Origin: CAVQUE01 sp046290435
Lineage (GTDB): Bacteria > Actinomycetota > Acidimicrobiia > Acidimicrobiales > UBA8592
Assembly (NCBI GenBank): GCA_046290435.1
Contig: JBKAGO010000048.1
Location: 1 to 64,000 of the forward strand
Reading direction: 5' to 3'
DNA length: 64,000 nt
The notes under the pieces were generated by a model. That model did not search any database, was not told the DNA's origin, and saw nothing but the letters and a program-made list of their open reading frames with translations. Of this stretch, positions 1 to 8,721 are shown piece after piece (positions within the stretch are counted from its first letter, which is position 1; each line of letters starts with the position of its first letter). The translations under genes and the position numbers were made by a program.

Positions 1-1068
1 GACGAACGACGGCCAATCCCGCACCGAGATCACCGTGTCCTCATCAACCAGCAGAAACCCGTCGCCGTCAGACGCGTCATTCGCCCACACCCACCCATTC
101 ACCAACCGCAGCCGCAACGACAACGGATCGACATCATCGAGGGGCTCGACGAGCTCGCCGCGGTAGAACACCGCCGGCGACGGAGCCAGCATCACCGACC
201 ACACCTCGCCCCGATGCACGATGGGCCGCAGCGGCCGCGACCCCAACAGCTGACTCTCCGACACGACGTCACCCGTCAACAAGCTCAGCTCGACCAGGCG
301 ACCGTCGCGATCGATGCCGAACAGCTCGGTCCCCACCGGCGACGGCTGCTGCAACACGTCCCACTCCACGCCGGGTTCGAACGGAGTTGCCGTCTCCCCG
401 TCGACCACCCACACCGCATTCTCGGCGTCGACCAGTACGAGACGCTCGCCGACGAGTGTGGAGAGGACCGCTTCCTCCGTCAGGTCGGTTGCCGTCGGCG
501 TCGGCCTCGGCGCAAGACCCGGCGAAGACCACCACACCGACCCGTCAGCCGGATCGTGCACCGCAAACATCCCGTCGAGCCCCACCACCACCGACGCACC
601 CCGCCCCACATCGACCACCGCCGGCGCATCCTCCACCGACGCCAGGCTCAGCAGCGAGTCGGTCGTCTGCCGCCACACCTCACCACTATCCGGGTCGAAC
701 ACCACCAATCCACCCGGCACCGCCGTCACCCTCGCCGGCTCCGGCACCCCCACCGGCGCCGACAACACCCCCGTGCGCCCATCCAACAACGACACACCCG
801 CATTACTCACGTCATGAACCAGCACCACCCCGCGCGCCTGATCCACCTCGAACACATCAGCATCCACCACAACCGTCGACGACACCTCCGCCGCCACCCG
901 ATTCACATGACCGATCTCGCTGTCAGCGAGATTCAACAACCACGCCCCACCATCATTCGACTCAGATCGAGCGTACGCCCGGCCGTCAGCACGAACGGCA
1001 GCCACCACCACCCCGGCAACCGCACAGAGCAAGAGCAGAGCCGCCATCGCACCCCGGCCACGCCTCAT
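1..1068 (-). CDS. Secreted/membrane-anchored propeller-like protein, N-terminal part (partial)
   Basis: The minus strand is open from an ATG at 1068 to the window edge (356 codons, no stop). A GGGGAG ribosome site lies about 8 nt before the ATG. The product begins with an Arg-rich head and one hydrophobic segment (about residues 8-26: AALLLLCAVAGVVVAAV), then runs of short beta-like blades rich in VVxDxxxGxVW patterns (for example VVFDPDSGEVWRQ and MFAVHDPADGSVWW), which suggest a PQQ/WD-like propeller. In other actinobacteria, large Ig/FnIII-containing surface proteins with such an N-terminus sit in operons with MoxR, DUF58, FHA and Ser/Thr kinase genes. A kinase lies upstream here on the same strand, so a cell-surface role is inferred. 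The C-terminal domains are outside the window. Confidence 0.7.
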   Translation of the reverse strand, partial: MRRGRGAMAALLLLCAVAGVVVAAVRADGRAYARSESNDGGAWLLNLADSEIGHVNRVAAEVSSTVVVDADVFEVDQARGVVLVHDVSNAGVSLLDGRTGVLSAPVGVPEPARVTAVPGGLVVFDPDSGEVWRQTTDSLLSLASVEDAPAVVDVGRGASVVVGLDGMFAVHDPADGSVWWSSPGLAPRPTPTATDLTEEAVLSTLVGERLVLVDAENAVWVVDGETATPFEPGVEWDVLQQPSPVGTELFGIDRDGRLVELSLLTGDVVSESQLLGSRPLRPIVHRGEVWSVMLAPSPAVFYRGELVEPLDDVDPLSLRLRLVNGWVWANDASDGDGFLLVDEDTVISVRDWPSFV

Positions 1069-2108
1069 CACTCGCACTCCCCTTGTCCGCCGCGCATCGG
1101 ACCGCCGCCGATCCGCCCGGCGCGAGACTATCCGTCCCAGTTGGGTCGAGGCCATCGAGCCTCGACCCAGCGGAACCGGTTCAGCGGTCGCTGTCCGACT
1201 CTCTCCGGCTCTTGAGGCGTCAGGCCGACGGGTCCGCCGTTGCTGGCGGCGAGCATCCCATCAACGAGCGCATCGACCAATAGGGGCAGGTCCCTACTGA
1301 CGCTCGCCGTGGCTGCGATCGAACGCGCAGTTCGAGTCGATGGCATCGACGCCGCCCCGCTGCGGAGATGATCTGTCGGAGAACGGTCGAGTGCGGCACC
1401 ACCTCTGGGGTGTGCTCCCCATAGGCCGAAAGACACACCCGCTCTAGGTTCACTCCTGCAAGCACAACACCTTCGGGCGGCGGAGCTTGCCGGAGGGCGG
1501 CGGCCCGAGCCAGGCGGACTCGGAACCCGCCGTCCTCCACCGAACCTCGGCGAGCAAGCCGTCAGCAGCGATCAACAGTCTTCAGGCACCACACCGCAGC
1601 TCGCTCGGCTGTCGTGCTACACCCTCCCGTAGTCCCGTAAGAGCGACCGACGCCAGCCCTGCGTCCGCCAGTCCCGGCCCGGCGCCTCCCCCGGGAGGAC
1701 GGCCGAGAAAGCCGACGCCGATCACAGGATCAGTTCGCCCGGCAAGTCAATTGACTTCCTGCTCAAGCTCTTCGATCGGCGGGTTCGGTCAAGATCCCAC
1801 AGACGCCCCCCAGCATCCATCCCGACCTGCTCCACCCATGGCCGCATCAACTTGACCCCTACATCGAGCTGCTCGCCGGCCCGCGCTCCCTCGACGGTCC
1901 CTGCGCCGAGCTGGAGCAACCCGTAGCGCGCCCCGCTCCTACAACTCCGACAGGTACCGCTGCATCGCCGGCCTTTTCCCACATCTGTATCCACTGCTCG
2001 ATCTCCGGGAGATCCCCGGACCGACAACGCTGAGTTTTGACGCAAAACGAACGGCAGGGAGGCGTCTACTCACACCCACAACTCCCGATCTTGATCCCTT
2101 GCGCTCGG
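1069..2108. other. Gene-poor stretch with possible decayed coding sequence
   Basis: This kilobase lies between two minus-strand genes and has no convincing intact gene. Short minus-strand frames with protein-like stretches (about 2000-1960 reading EIEQWIQMWEKAGD, 1470-1390 reading GVNLERVCLSAYGEHTPEV, 1300-1240 reading RDLPLLVDALVDGMLAAS) occur in different frames and are broken by stops. That pattern suggests one or more genes decayed by frameshifts. The GC content is lower and less codon-structured than in neighbouring genes. No family was recognised, so decay is an inference. Confidence 0.3.
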
Positions 2109-4301
2109 TTACCAGTTTAGTCGGTTGGATTCAATGCCGTCATTACTCGTCACCCAGTGGACTGGGCCACCACCTGAATAACACAGCTGCCTATCCGTGT
2201 ACGAACCGACTGAATTCGTCCGGATTTGCTTATTCCAGAAACCTCCCGGAGCACCGGTGTCGCGACAAGTCAAGGTAACGAGTTGATTGGGTGCGAATGC
2301 CGAGAGGTCGACGCTGTACCAATAGCCCGCAGGTCCCGGCCCGCCCCGGCTGAGCGCAATAGAGGGTGACTGAGAAGCAGGCACCGGGGCGCTTGTCGGC
2401 TGCGGAGCGGGTTGCGGCGTAGGCGTCGGCGCGGGGTCTGCGAACCGTACGAGCCACGTGACCTCACTGCTTCGCCCGTAGGGATCCGTAGCAACGATCA
2501 CAACTTGGCGGCGATCGCGCGTACGCGTGATCTCAGTGCGGAATCGACCAGTGTCGGGATTTACATCGACATCGTCTCCAGCCACGCTAACCGTTGCATC
2601 GGGGTCGGTCCGTCCCCGCAGAACAACAGTCGAGCCAAATGTCACCGAGCCTTCTTGGGGCTCGAGGATCCTCAGATCGGGAACATCGGCTGCGAAACGG
2701 AACAACGCAGCAGAGCGATCCGCGAGCAGCCGCTGGAGAACATCCTCGGAGGGCTCGCCGATCGAAGTTTCGACTTCAGCGGACCACGTAATCGTGAACG
2801 GCGGATCCTCTGTTCCGAGTTCCACATCGAATACCGCCGTCGGATCATCTCCCTCGATCACAGCGGAAGGCGCCGGATCGAAAGCGAGCGAATCCACGTC
2901 ACTCGCGACCGAACTCGGCACGACCACAACGTGCAAACCCTCGATAGCAGCATCGGTGTCGTTCAAAATGTCGATCGTGGACGTCAACCGGCCGCCCTCT
3001 AGATGCCAACGCTCATCTACAGAGCCACCGTAAGGAGTCACCTCTGACGGCAATTCGGCATCCGCCACAGGCACGGGGGTGGCCGTCGGAACGACCGTTG
3101 GCGTAACCGAGGGCAACTCCTCGTCTTCCTGCGTCGCTTCTTCAGACAAAGCAACCGTTGGGTCCGCATCCACGGCAGCGACCGAATCACCACTGCCGGC
3201 CGACAACGCCAACCCAGCCGCAGCGACCAAGCCCACGACCGCAGCGACGACCGCTGCCCCCAACCCGATACGAGACCGCCTCGAACGGAAGCCTTCGGGC
3301 ACGACCTCGGCACCAACAGCAGCACTCTGCTCCAGCGCTGGGCCGAGGGGTCCGTCGTGTCGGCGCGCAACGGTTTCTGCTACTTCGCCTTCCAGGGCTG
3401 CCCTGGTGATGGTCGGTAGCGCTTCAACCACGTCGGCATCGAACTCGGCAGCTGCCGGCTCAGCTATGGACGGCGACTCCGCGTGGCGGAGGGTTGCGGC
3501 AACCTCCTGAATCGAGGGTCGCTCGGAAGGGTCCTTTGCCATCGCTGCGAGGATCAGATCGGCGAGTTCGCCAGAGACACCGAAGGCACGAGGATCTTCG
3601 GGCTCTTCGGTCGCGATTCGACCAGCCAGGGCCACCAAGTTCAGCGGTTGGCCATCGGTGTTGGCGAAAGGCACCCGGCCTGCCAACAGATGGAACAGCG
3701 AAGCTCCAACCGAATAGACGTCTCCGGACGCAGTGGTCACCTCGCCGCGCATCGTCTCCGGCGGCGCATAACTCGGCGTGTAAGCCAACGCCGTCGACGC
3801 ACCAGCGGTCACATCGGCCAGCGAAGCGATACCGAAGTCGGCAACGAGCGCCTCTCCATTCGAACCGATCAGCACGTTGGCCGGCTTGAGATCTCTGTGC
3901 ACGATCCCCTGCGCATGCGCAGCGGCGAGCGCATCGCACACTTGTGCCATCAGTTGCCGGGCATCGGCCTCTGGCAACGGGCCCTCTCTGACCAGACGGT
4001 CGCGCAGCGAGCCACCCGGGCAGAACTGCATCACCAGATACAGCCGGTTACGAGACGTGGTCCCGATGTCGTGCACGGTCACGATCCCGGGGTGCTCACT
4101 CAGCCGCCCCAGCGCCCGGGCCTCCCGATCGAACCTTCGAGCGGTCCCCTCGTCGCTCGTAGGTTGGATCACCTTCACTGCCACAAGGCGATGAAGACCG
4201 CTCTGGCGGGCGCGGTAGACCGACGCCGAGCCGCCCGTTCCGATGAGAACCGCCTCCTCGATCCCGGGAATCCCGAGATCGACGACCTCGTCGTCAGCCA
4301 T
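2109..4301 (-). CDS. Transmembrane serine/threonine protein kinase with extracytoplasmic Ig-like region
   Basis: The 730-residue protein opens with a PknB-type kinase domain (about 12-275). It has a glycine loop (GTGGSASV, 21-28), catalytic Lys43 in AVKV, the HRDLKPAN loop (Asp137), DFG at 155-157 and a PPE at the end of the activation segment. A juxtamembrane linker leads to one membrane helix (about 345-367). Outside the membrane follow a Thr/Pro/Glu-rich stalk, an Ig/Big-like domain (about 535-620, LRILEPQEGSVTFG onward), a Pro-rich linker with TPTPQPAPQPT, and a C-terminal Cys-containing domain. The kinase presumably phosphorylates cytoplasmic proteins on an external signal. All catalytic residues are present. 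The start is ATG 4301 with a weak GGCGGA site. The C-terminal sensor domain is not one I recognise. Confidence 0.93.
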   Translation of the reverse strand: MADDEVVDLGIPGIEEAVLIGTGGSASVYRARQSGLHRLVAVKVIQPTSDEGTARRFDREARALGRLSEHPGIVTVHDIGTTSRNRLYLVMQFCPGGSLRDRLVREGPLPEADARQLMAQVCDALAAAHAQGIVHRDLKPANVLIGSNGEALVADFGIASLADVTAGASTALAYTPSYAPPETMRGEVTTASGDVYSVGASLFHLLAGRVPFANTDGQPLNLVALAGRIATEEPEDPRAFGVSGELADLILAAMAKDPSERPSIQEVAATLRHAESPSIAEPAAAEFDADVVEALPTITRAALEGEVAETVARRHDGPLGPALEQSAAVGAEVVPEGFRSRRSRIGLGAAVVAAVVGLVAAAGLALSAGSGDSVAAVDADPTVALSEEATQEDEELPSVTPTVVPTATPVPVADAELPSEVTPYGGSVDERWHLEGGRLTSTIDILNDTDAAIEGLHVVVVPSSVASDVDSLAFDPAPSAVIEGDDPTAVFDVELGTEDPPFTITWSAEVETSIGEPSEDVLQRLLADRSAALFRFAADVPDLRILEPQEGSVTFGSTVVLRGRTDPDATVSVAGDDVDVNPDTGRFRTEITRTRDRRQVVIVATDPYGRSSEVTWLVRFADPAPTPTPQPAPQPTSAPVPASQSPSIALSRGGPGPAGYWYSVDLSAFAPNQLVTLTCRDTGAPGGFWNKQIRTNSVGSYTDRQLCYSGGGPVHWVTSNDGIESNRLNW

Positions 4302-4628
4302 GCAAATCCGCCAAAAGCATCAGCGCGGGATGGTACTCCACGCACTTCGAGCCACAAAGCGCTGTCACAAGGCCCGACAGAACCCACGGGTTGTTCGTCC
4401 ATTCGCAAGGGCAGGACGTGCTGTCGCGCAGTTGGCAACTATCTGGTCGCATGTGACGCCATTGAGATGACGGCCATTGCGGTGCGTCGGCCCAACCCAT
4501 CGTGGGGTTGCCGGCCTCACCACCAATTCCACGAACGCACCAGAGCGGGCCACCGCAACAGCCTGGGGTCGTGCGACCGGGCTCAGCGGTACGGTGACCC
4601 AGCGAGGCGCGACTGGGGAGGAATCGGC
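4302..4628. other. Divergent intergenic region
   Basis: This stretch separates the minus-strand kinase from the plus-strand exonuclease and should hold both promoters. The exonuclease frame stays open upstream across it, but it has no gene-like codon pattern there and no start better than GTG 4629. No repeat or clear operator was seen. Confidence 0.4.
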
Positions 4629-5939
4629 GTGGGACTGTTCAAGAAGGCCGTTGCGGTGGCCACAGGCAAGATCTCGCCGCCTGGCGCAGTCGGCGGCGCA
4701 GGGCGAACCGGCGGCTGCGTCGGGGTCGACCTGGAGTTCGCGTTCCTCGACGTCGAGACGACCGGCCTCGAGCCGTGGAAAGACCGTGTCATCGAGATCG
4801 GAATCGTCGTCACCGACGGTCTCGGCCGGCCGATCGACCAGTGGTGTTCGCTGGTCAACCCCGGCACCGGCGATGCCGGACCGACCCGAATCCACCTCAT
4901 CGAGTCGAGCTGGCTCGCCGCAGCACCGACCTTCGCTCAGCTCGCCGGCGACATCGCACAGCGCCTCTCGAACCGAGTGCTCGTCTGTCACAACTCCAGC
5001 TTCGATGCCGAGTTCCTCGACGCCGAGTACGCCCGAGCCGGCCTGCCCATCGCCGACCTGAGCCTCCCCACCGTCGACACCATGACGCTCGCCAACACCG
5101 TCGGCCTGCCCCGTGGACTGCAGAAGGCCTGCATGGAACTGGGCTACTACTACGACTCGCACAACGCCCTCGACGACGCCATCGCATGCGCCGAGCTGTT
5201 CCACCGGCTCACGCCCATGATCCAGCAGGCGACCTTCGACGCCGTCACCACCGTGCCCATCCAGGTCAGCGCACCACCATTCGGCAAGGTGGTCGGGCGC
5301 CAGCAAGCCTCCGCAGCGGTCAAGCCGCGCTCGGTCCTCTCCGAGTTCACGCAGTACCTCTACGCGCACAACCCCGCAGCAAGCCACGACGACGCAGACC
5401 TTCAGCGCTACCGCGACATCGTGATCAGTGCGATCGAAGACGGCTACATCGACGACCACGAGCAGTACGCCATGGCTTCCACTGGCCACCAACTCGGGCT
5501 CTCGGCGATCGACATCGCAGAACTCCACCACGAGGTCGTCCTCGGCATGATCGACGCCGCGCTCGAAGACCGCCGCATCTCGAAGGACGAGAAGTCCGCA
5601 ATCGAGCGAGCAGCCGTCTGGCTCGATGTCGACCTGTCGGACTGGGACCAGCTCGTGAAGGCCTCGCGCAAGCGAGTCACCCAACGACGCAAGGAGTTCG
5701 CCGCCTCACTCAGCGGCAAGACCGTCGTCTTCACCGGCCGCGGCGTGCACCCCAACAACATCCGGGAAGCCCTTGCCATCAAACATGGAATGGATCCCAA
5801 GAAGCAGATCACGTCGAAGACCGAACTGGTCGTGATCGGTTCCGCCGACGTCGACAACGCCACCGTGCAGACCGCACGCTCGGCCGGCATCCCGATCGTG
5901 ATCGAATCCACCCTGTGGCAACGACTCGGCGAGACCTGA
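4629..5939 (+). CDS. DnaQ-family 3'-5' exonuclease with C-terminal BRCT domain
   Basis: GTG 4629 follows a GGGAGGAA ribosome site at the right distance and gives 436 residues. The N-terminal DEDDh exonuclease fold shows ExoI at FLDVETTGLE (Asp41, Glu43), ExoII at CHNSSFDAEFL and ExoIII as HNALDDA, so the four acidic ligands and the His are present. A helical middle region (about 240-325, with DGYIDDHEQYAMAS and DRRISKDEKSAIERA) resembles TerB-like acidic helical modules. The C-terminus is a BRCT domain (LSGKTVVFTGRG to IVIESTLWQRLG). Such proteins act in DNA repair or proofreading-like processing; the exact substrate is unknown. It stands alone, followed by a hairpin that may terminate transcription. 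Confidence 0.9.
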   Translation: MGLFKKAVAVATGKISPPGAVGGAGRTGGCVGVDLEFAFLDVETTGLEPWKDRVIEIGIVVTDGLGRPIDQWCSLVNPGTGDAGPTRIHLIESSWLAAAPTFAQLAGDIAQRLSNRVLVCHNSSFDAEFLDAEYARAGLPIADLSLPTVDTMTLANTVGLPRGLQKACMELGYYYDSHNALDDAIACAELFHRLTPMIQQATFDAVTTVPIQVSAPPFGKVVGRQQASAAVKPRSVLSEFTQYLYAHNPAASHDDADLQRYRDIVISAIEDGYIDDHEQYAMASTGHQLGLSAIDIAELHHEVVLGMIDAALEDRRISKDEKSAIERAAVWLDVDLSDWDQLVKASRKRVTQRRKEFAASLSGKTVVFTGRGVHPNNIREALAIKHGMDPKKQITSKTELVVIGSADVDNATVQTARSAGIPIVIESTLWQRLGET

Positions 5940-6072
5940 GCGCAAGGCTGGCAACACGGCGGAGGCAGCGCGACCGCCCGGATGGGAAAGCGCTCCTGGG
6001 GGCGCCCCTCAGCGACCGTTGAAGGACCGCTCGGGTAGCTGAGACTCCGGGCGCACAGAGGCACCGACGAAC

Positions 6073-6101
6073 GACAGCCCCAGCCATCGGCTGGGGCTGT
6101 C
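6073..6101 (+). terminator. Strong hairpin, probable terminator of the exonuclease gene
   Basis: GACAGCCCCAGCC and GGCTGGGGCTGTC form a perfect 13-bp stem around a 3-nt loop, about 130 nt after the exonuclease stop. There is no T tract, which is common in high-GC actinobacteria. It could act in both directions between the two convergent genes. Confidence 0.6.
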
Positions 6102-6224
6102 TGCTGTCACAGGAGCGTCAAAGGAGAGGGCGAAATCCGTCCCTCGGTGTCACAAACTGACACAAATTCGCGCGCCGACCGGCGAACACGGAGTCCCCAC
6201 CGGCTGCCCGGATCGGCCTCGGCC

Positions 6225-6241
6225 GCCCGAGAAAATCGGGC
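6225..6241 (-). terminator. Small hairpin after the acyl-CoA dehydrogenase stop
   Basis: GCCCGA-GAAAA-TCGGGC forms a 6-bp stem starting 17 nt beyond the minus-strand stop codon. The placement suggests a weak terminator; the stem is short. Confidence 0.35.
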
Positions 6242-6258
6242 AAAACCGCAGGTCAGAG

Positions 6259-7473
6259 CTACTCGATGCGCAGGCCCGAGATCGCCCGGCTGATCACGAG
6301 CTGCTGGATCTGCTCGGTGCCTTCGAAGATGTCGTGGATCTTGGCGTCGCGGTGCCAGCGCTCGACGGGGTACTCGCGGGTGTAGCCATAGCCGCCCAGG
6401 ATCTGGATGGCCCGCTCGGTCACCCAGGTGGCGGTGCGGCCGGCCTTGAGCTTGGCCATCGAGCCCTCGGCGTTCTTGAACTGCTTCTGCTTGCCGAGCC
6501 AGGCGGCCCGCCAGATGAGCGCCCGGGAGGCGTCGATCTCGGTGGCCATGTCGGCCAGCATGAACGCAATGCCCTGGTTCATGATGATCGGGCGGCCGAA
6601 GGCGTGACGCTCCTTGGCGTACTCGAGGCTGTACTCGAGCGCAGCACGGGCGATGCCGATGGCCTGGGCGCCCACGGCGGGGCGGGTGGCCTCGAAGGTC
6701 TGCATGGCGGCCTGGGCGTTGCCCTTCTCGCCACGACGGACCCTGGCCAGGCGCTCCTCGAGCTTCTCCTTGCCACCGAGCAGGCAGCGGCCCGGCACCC
6801 GCACGTCGTCGAGGACGACCTCGGCGGTGTGGCTGGCCCGGATGCCGTGCTTCTTGTACTTCTGACCCTGGCTGAGGCCCTTGGTGCCGGGCGGGACGAT
6901 GAAGCTGGCGTGACCCTTGGTGCCGAGCTCGGGATCGACCACGGCCACGACCACGTGGACATCGGCGATGCCGCCGTTGGTGATCCACGCCTTGGTGCCG
7001 TTGAGCACCCACTCGTCCTTGGCCTCGTCGTACACCGCCGAGGTGCGGTAGCCGCCGACGTCGGAGCCGGCGTCGGGCTCGCTGGCGGCGAAGGCGCCGA
7101 GCTTGAGGTCCGAGGCGTCGCCATAGCACTGCGGCACCCACTCCATCACCTGCTCGCCGGTACCGGATGCTGCGATGCCCGCAGCGGCGAGACCCGAACC
7201 CATGATGGCCATGCCGATGCCGGCGTCGCCCCAGAACAGCTCTTCGATCGCGACCGGCATCGACAGGCCGGTGGAATCGTTCATCATCAACTCGGCCATG
7301 AACTCCCAGCCGTACAGGCCGATCTCGGCGGCCTGCTGCACGATGGGGTACGGGAACTCTTCCTTTTCGTCCCATTCCTCGCCGGCGGGGCGGATCACGG
7401 ACTCGGCGAAGTCGTGCACCCACTTCTGCAGGGTGATCTGATCTTCGCTCAGTGCCATGGAGAACTCGGTCAC
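6259..7473 (-). CDS. Acyl-CoA dehydrogenase
   Basis: The chosen start is GTG 7473, about 8 nt after AGAAAGGA, giving 404 residues (MTEFSMALSEDQITLQKWVHDFAE...). The open frame continues upstream to 7755 but lacks a better site. Family features in order are an N-terminal helical domain, the flavin-binding segment FAASEPDAGSDVGGYRT, a beta domain with KAWITNGGIADVHVV, and the C-terminal signature ERHAFGRPIIMNQGIAFMLADMATEI ending in QILGGYGYTREYPVERWHRDAKIHDIFEGTEQIQ. These enzymes introduce the alpha,beta double bond into acyl-CoA thioesters using FAD and pass electrons to ETF. The length is typical. It is a single gene; the acyl chain used cannot be told. Confidence 0.93.
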   Translation of the reverse strand: MTEFSMALSEDQITLQKWVHDFAESVIRPAGEEWDEKEEFPYPIVQQAAEIGLYGWEFMAELMMNDSTGLSMPVAIEELFWGDAGIGMAIMGSGLAAAGIAASGTGEQVMEWVPQCYGDASDLKLGAFAASEPDAGSDVGGYRTSAVYDEAKDEWVLNGTKAWITNGGIADVHVVVAVVDPELGTKGHASFIVPPGTKGLSQGQKYKKHGIRASHTAEVVLDDVRVPGRCLLGGKEKLEERLARVRRGEKGNAQAAMQTFEATRPAVGAQAIGIARAALEYSLEYAKERHAFGRPIIMNQGIAFMLADMATEIDASRALIWRAAWLGKQKQFKNAEGSMAKLKAGRTATWVTERAIQILGGYGYTREYPVERWHRDAKIHDIFEGTEQIQQLVISRAISGLRIE

Positions 7474-7611
7474 GGCTTGTCCTTTCTGCGGGGCCGTCGG
7501 CGTTGACGGCCACTCGTCGCTGCCGGGCGGCAGCACGTCCATTCCCCACAAGTTACCGGCAGGTAACCCCCGAGGCAAGTGGTCTGCGGGCACATCACGA
7601 CCGACCTGCGT

Positions 7612-7617
7612 TAGCGT
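7612..7617 (+). promoter_or_regulatory. -10 box for leaderless aldo/keto reductase mRNA
   Basis: TAGCGT lies 7 nt before ATG 7625 and there is no ribosome site between them. This is the spacing expected if transcription starts at the initiation codon. Confidence 0.5.
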
Positions 7618-7624
7618 CGGCGAC

Positions 7625-8506
7625 ATGCTTCCCTCCCTTCCTTTCGGCAAAACAGGCCACCGCAGTAGCAGGTTGATCTTCGGCGCCGCCGCGCTGGGGG
7701 GCATGAGCCAGGAGCGCGCCGACGCCACGCTGGCGGTCGTCGCGCGCCGTGGCATCGATCACATCGACACCGCTGCCTCCTACGGCGCATCCGAGGACCG
7801 CCTCGCCCCCTGGCTCGCCGAGCACCGCAGCGAGGTGTTCCTGGCCACCAAGACCGGCGAGCGCACCGGCGCCGCGGCTCGGGCCGAGCTCGAGCGAAGC
7901 CTGGAGCGCATGGGGGTCGAATCGGTCGACCTCATCCAGCTCCACAACCTCGTCGAGGAAGACGAGTGGCAGCAGGCCTTCGCTCCCGACGGCGCCGTCG
8001 CTGCGCTGTTCGCAGCGTGCGACGAGGGTCTGTGCGGCCACGTCGGGGTCACCGGCCACGGGTTGCGGATCGCCCGCATGCACCTACGGTCGTTGGCCGA
8101 GGCCGACTTCGCCTCGGTGCTGTTCCCCTACAACCACACCCTGCTCCAAGACGACGGCTACGCCGCCGACGTCGAGGAACTGCTCGCCCTGTGCGCCGAG
8201 CGCGACGTCGCCGTGCAGACCATCAAGTCCCTGGCCCGGCGGCGCTGGAGCGACGGCGACCAGCAGCGCTTCTCCTGGTACGAACCCATCGGCGACCCCG
8301 ACGTCGCCGCCCGTGCCATCCACTTCGTGCTCGCCAACCCGCAGGTCTTCCTCAACACCTCCAGCGACGCGCGCCTGCTCGAGCTCACCTGCGATGCCGC
8401 CGAGTCCTTCGACGGCACCGCGCCCGACCCCGACCAGCTCGCCGCCGACCGCCTGGCGCACTCGATGACACCACTCTTCGACGGCGAGGCGCTCGAGGTC
8501 ATCTGA
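7625..8506 (+). CDS. Aldo/keto reductase family protein
   Basis: ATG 7625 gives 293 residues. The start is favoured because the protein then begins with the family's LPFGKTGHRSSRLIFGAAALGG strand, and a TAGCGT -10 box sits 7 nt upstream. The AKR tetrad is visible: Asp48 and Tyr53 in HIDTAASYG, Lys76 in FLATKTGER and His107 in VDLIQLHNL. AKRs reduce aldehydes and ketones with NADPH through a TIM barrel. The C-terminal nucleotide-binding part is short and unusual (VFLNTSSDARLLELTCDAAESF), as in the AKR subfamily that also includes ferredoxin-containing oxidoreductases. The substrate is unknown. It is divergent from the acyl-CoA dehydrogenase. Confidence 0.88.
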   Translation: MLPSLPFGKTGHRSSRLIFGAAALGGMSQERADATLAVVARRGIDHIDTAASYGASEDRLAPWLAEHRSEVFLATKTGERTGAAARAELERSLERMGVESVDLIQLHNLVEEDEWQQAFAPDGAVAALFAACDEGLCGHVGVTGHGLRIARMHLRSLAEADFASVLFPYNHTLLQDDGYAADVEELLALCAERDVAVQTIKSLARRRWSDGDQQRFSWYEPIGDPDVAARAIHFVLANPQVFLNTSSDARLLELTCDAAESFDGTAPDPDQLAADRLAHSMTPLFDGEALEVI

Positions 8507-8708
8507 GCGCCGACACCCGCCGTCGGCCGCCGTCGACCGAAACCCCGCCGAGCCGGCACCGGGGCACCAACATGCCTCGCTGACGCCGCTCGGCCCCGAC
8601 GCCGGCGACCGGCCACAACACCGGCGACCCCCGGTGCGACGTCCGCCGTCGCCGCCAGGGCACGGTGCCACGAACCCGAGGTGCCGCCATCGGGTGGGCC
8701 TGCGGGCA

Positions 8709-8714
8709 TAGCCT
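8709..8714 (+). promoter_or_regulatory. -10 box for leaderless aminotransferase mRNA
   Basis: TAGCCT ends 7 nt before ATG 8722, matching the leaderless arrangement seen at several other genes in the window. Confidence 0.5.
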
Positions 8715-8721
8715 CGGCCCC

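Larger units (their letters stand above)
5940..6258. other. Convergent intergenic region with several small inverted repeats
   Basis: This lies between the ends of the exonuclease and the acyl-CoA dehydrogenase. It holds a strong 13-bp hairpin (6073-6101), a small inverted repeat GTGTCA-CAAAC-TGACAC (6147-6163) of unknown role, and a 6-bp hairpin next to the dehydrogenase stop. No gene was found. Confidence 0.5.

Noticed and set aside
3483..4628. N-terminal extension of the exonuclease gene across the kinase region
   Set aside because: The frame is open but lies antisense to the kinase. GTG 4629 has a strong ribosome site and gives the expected length.
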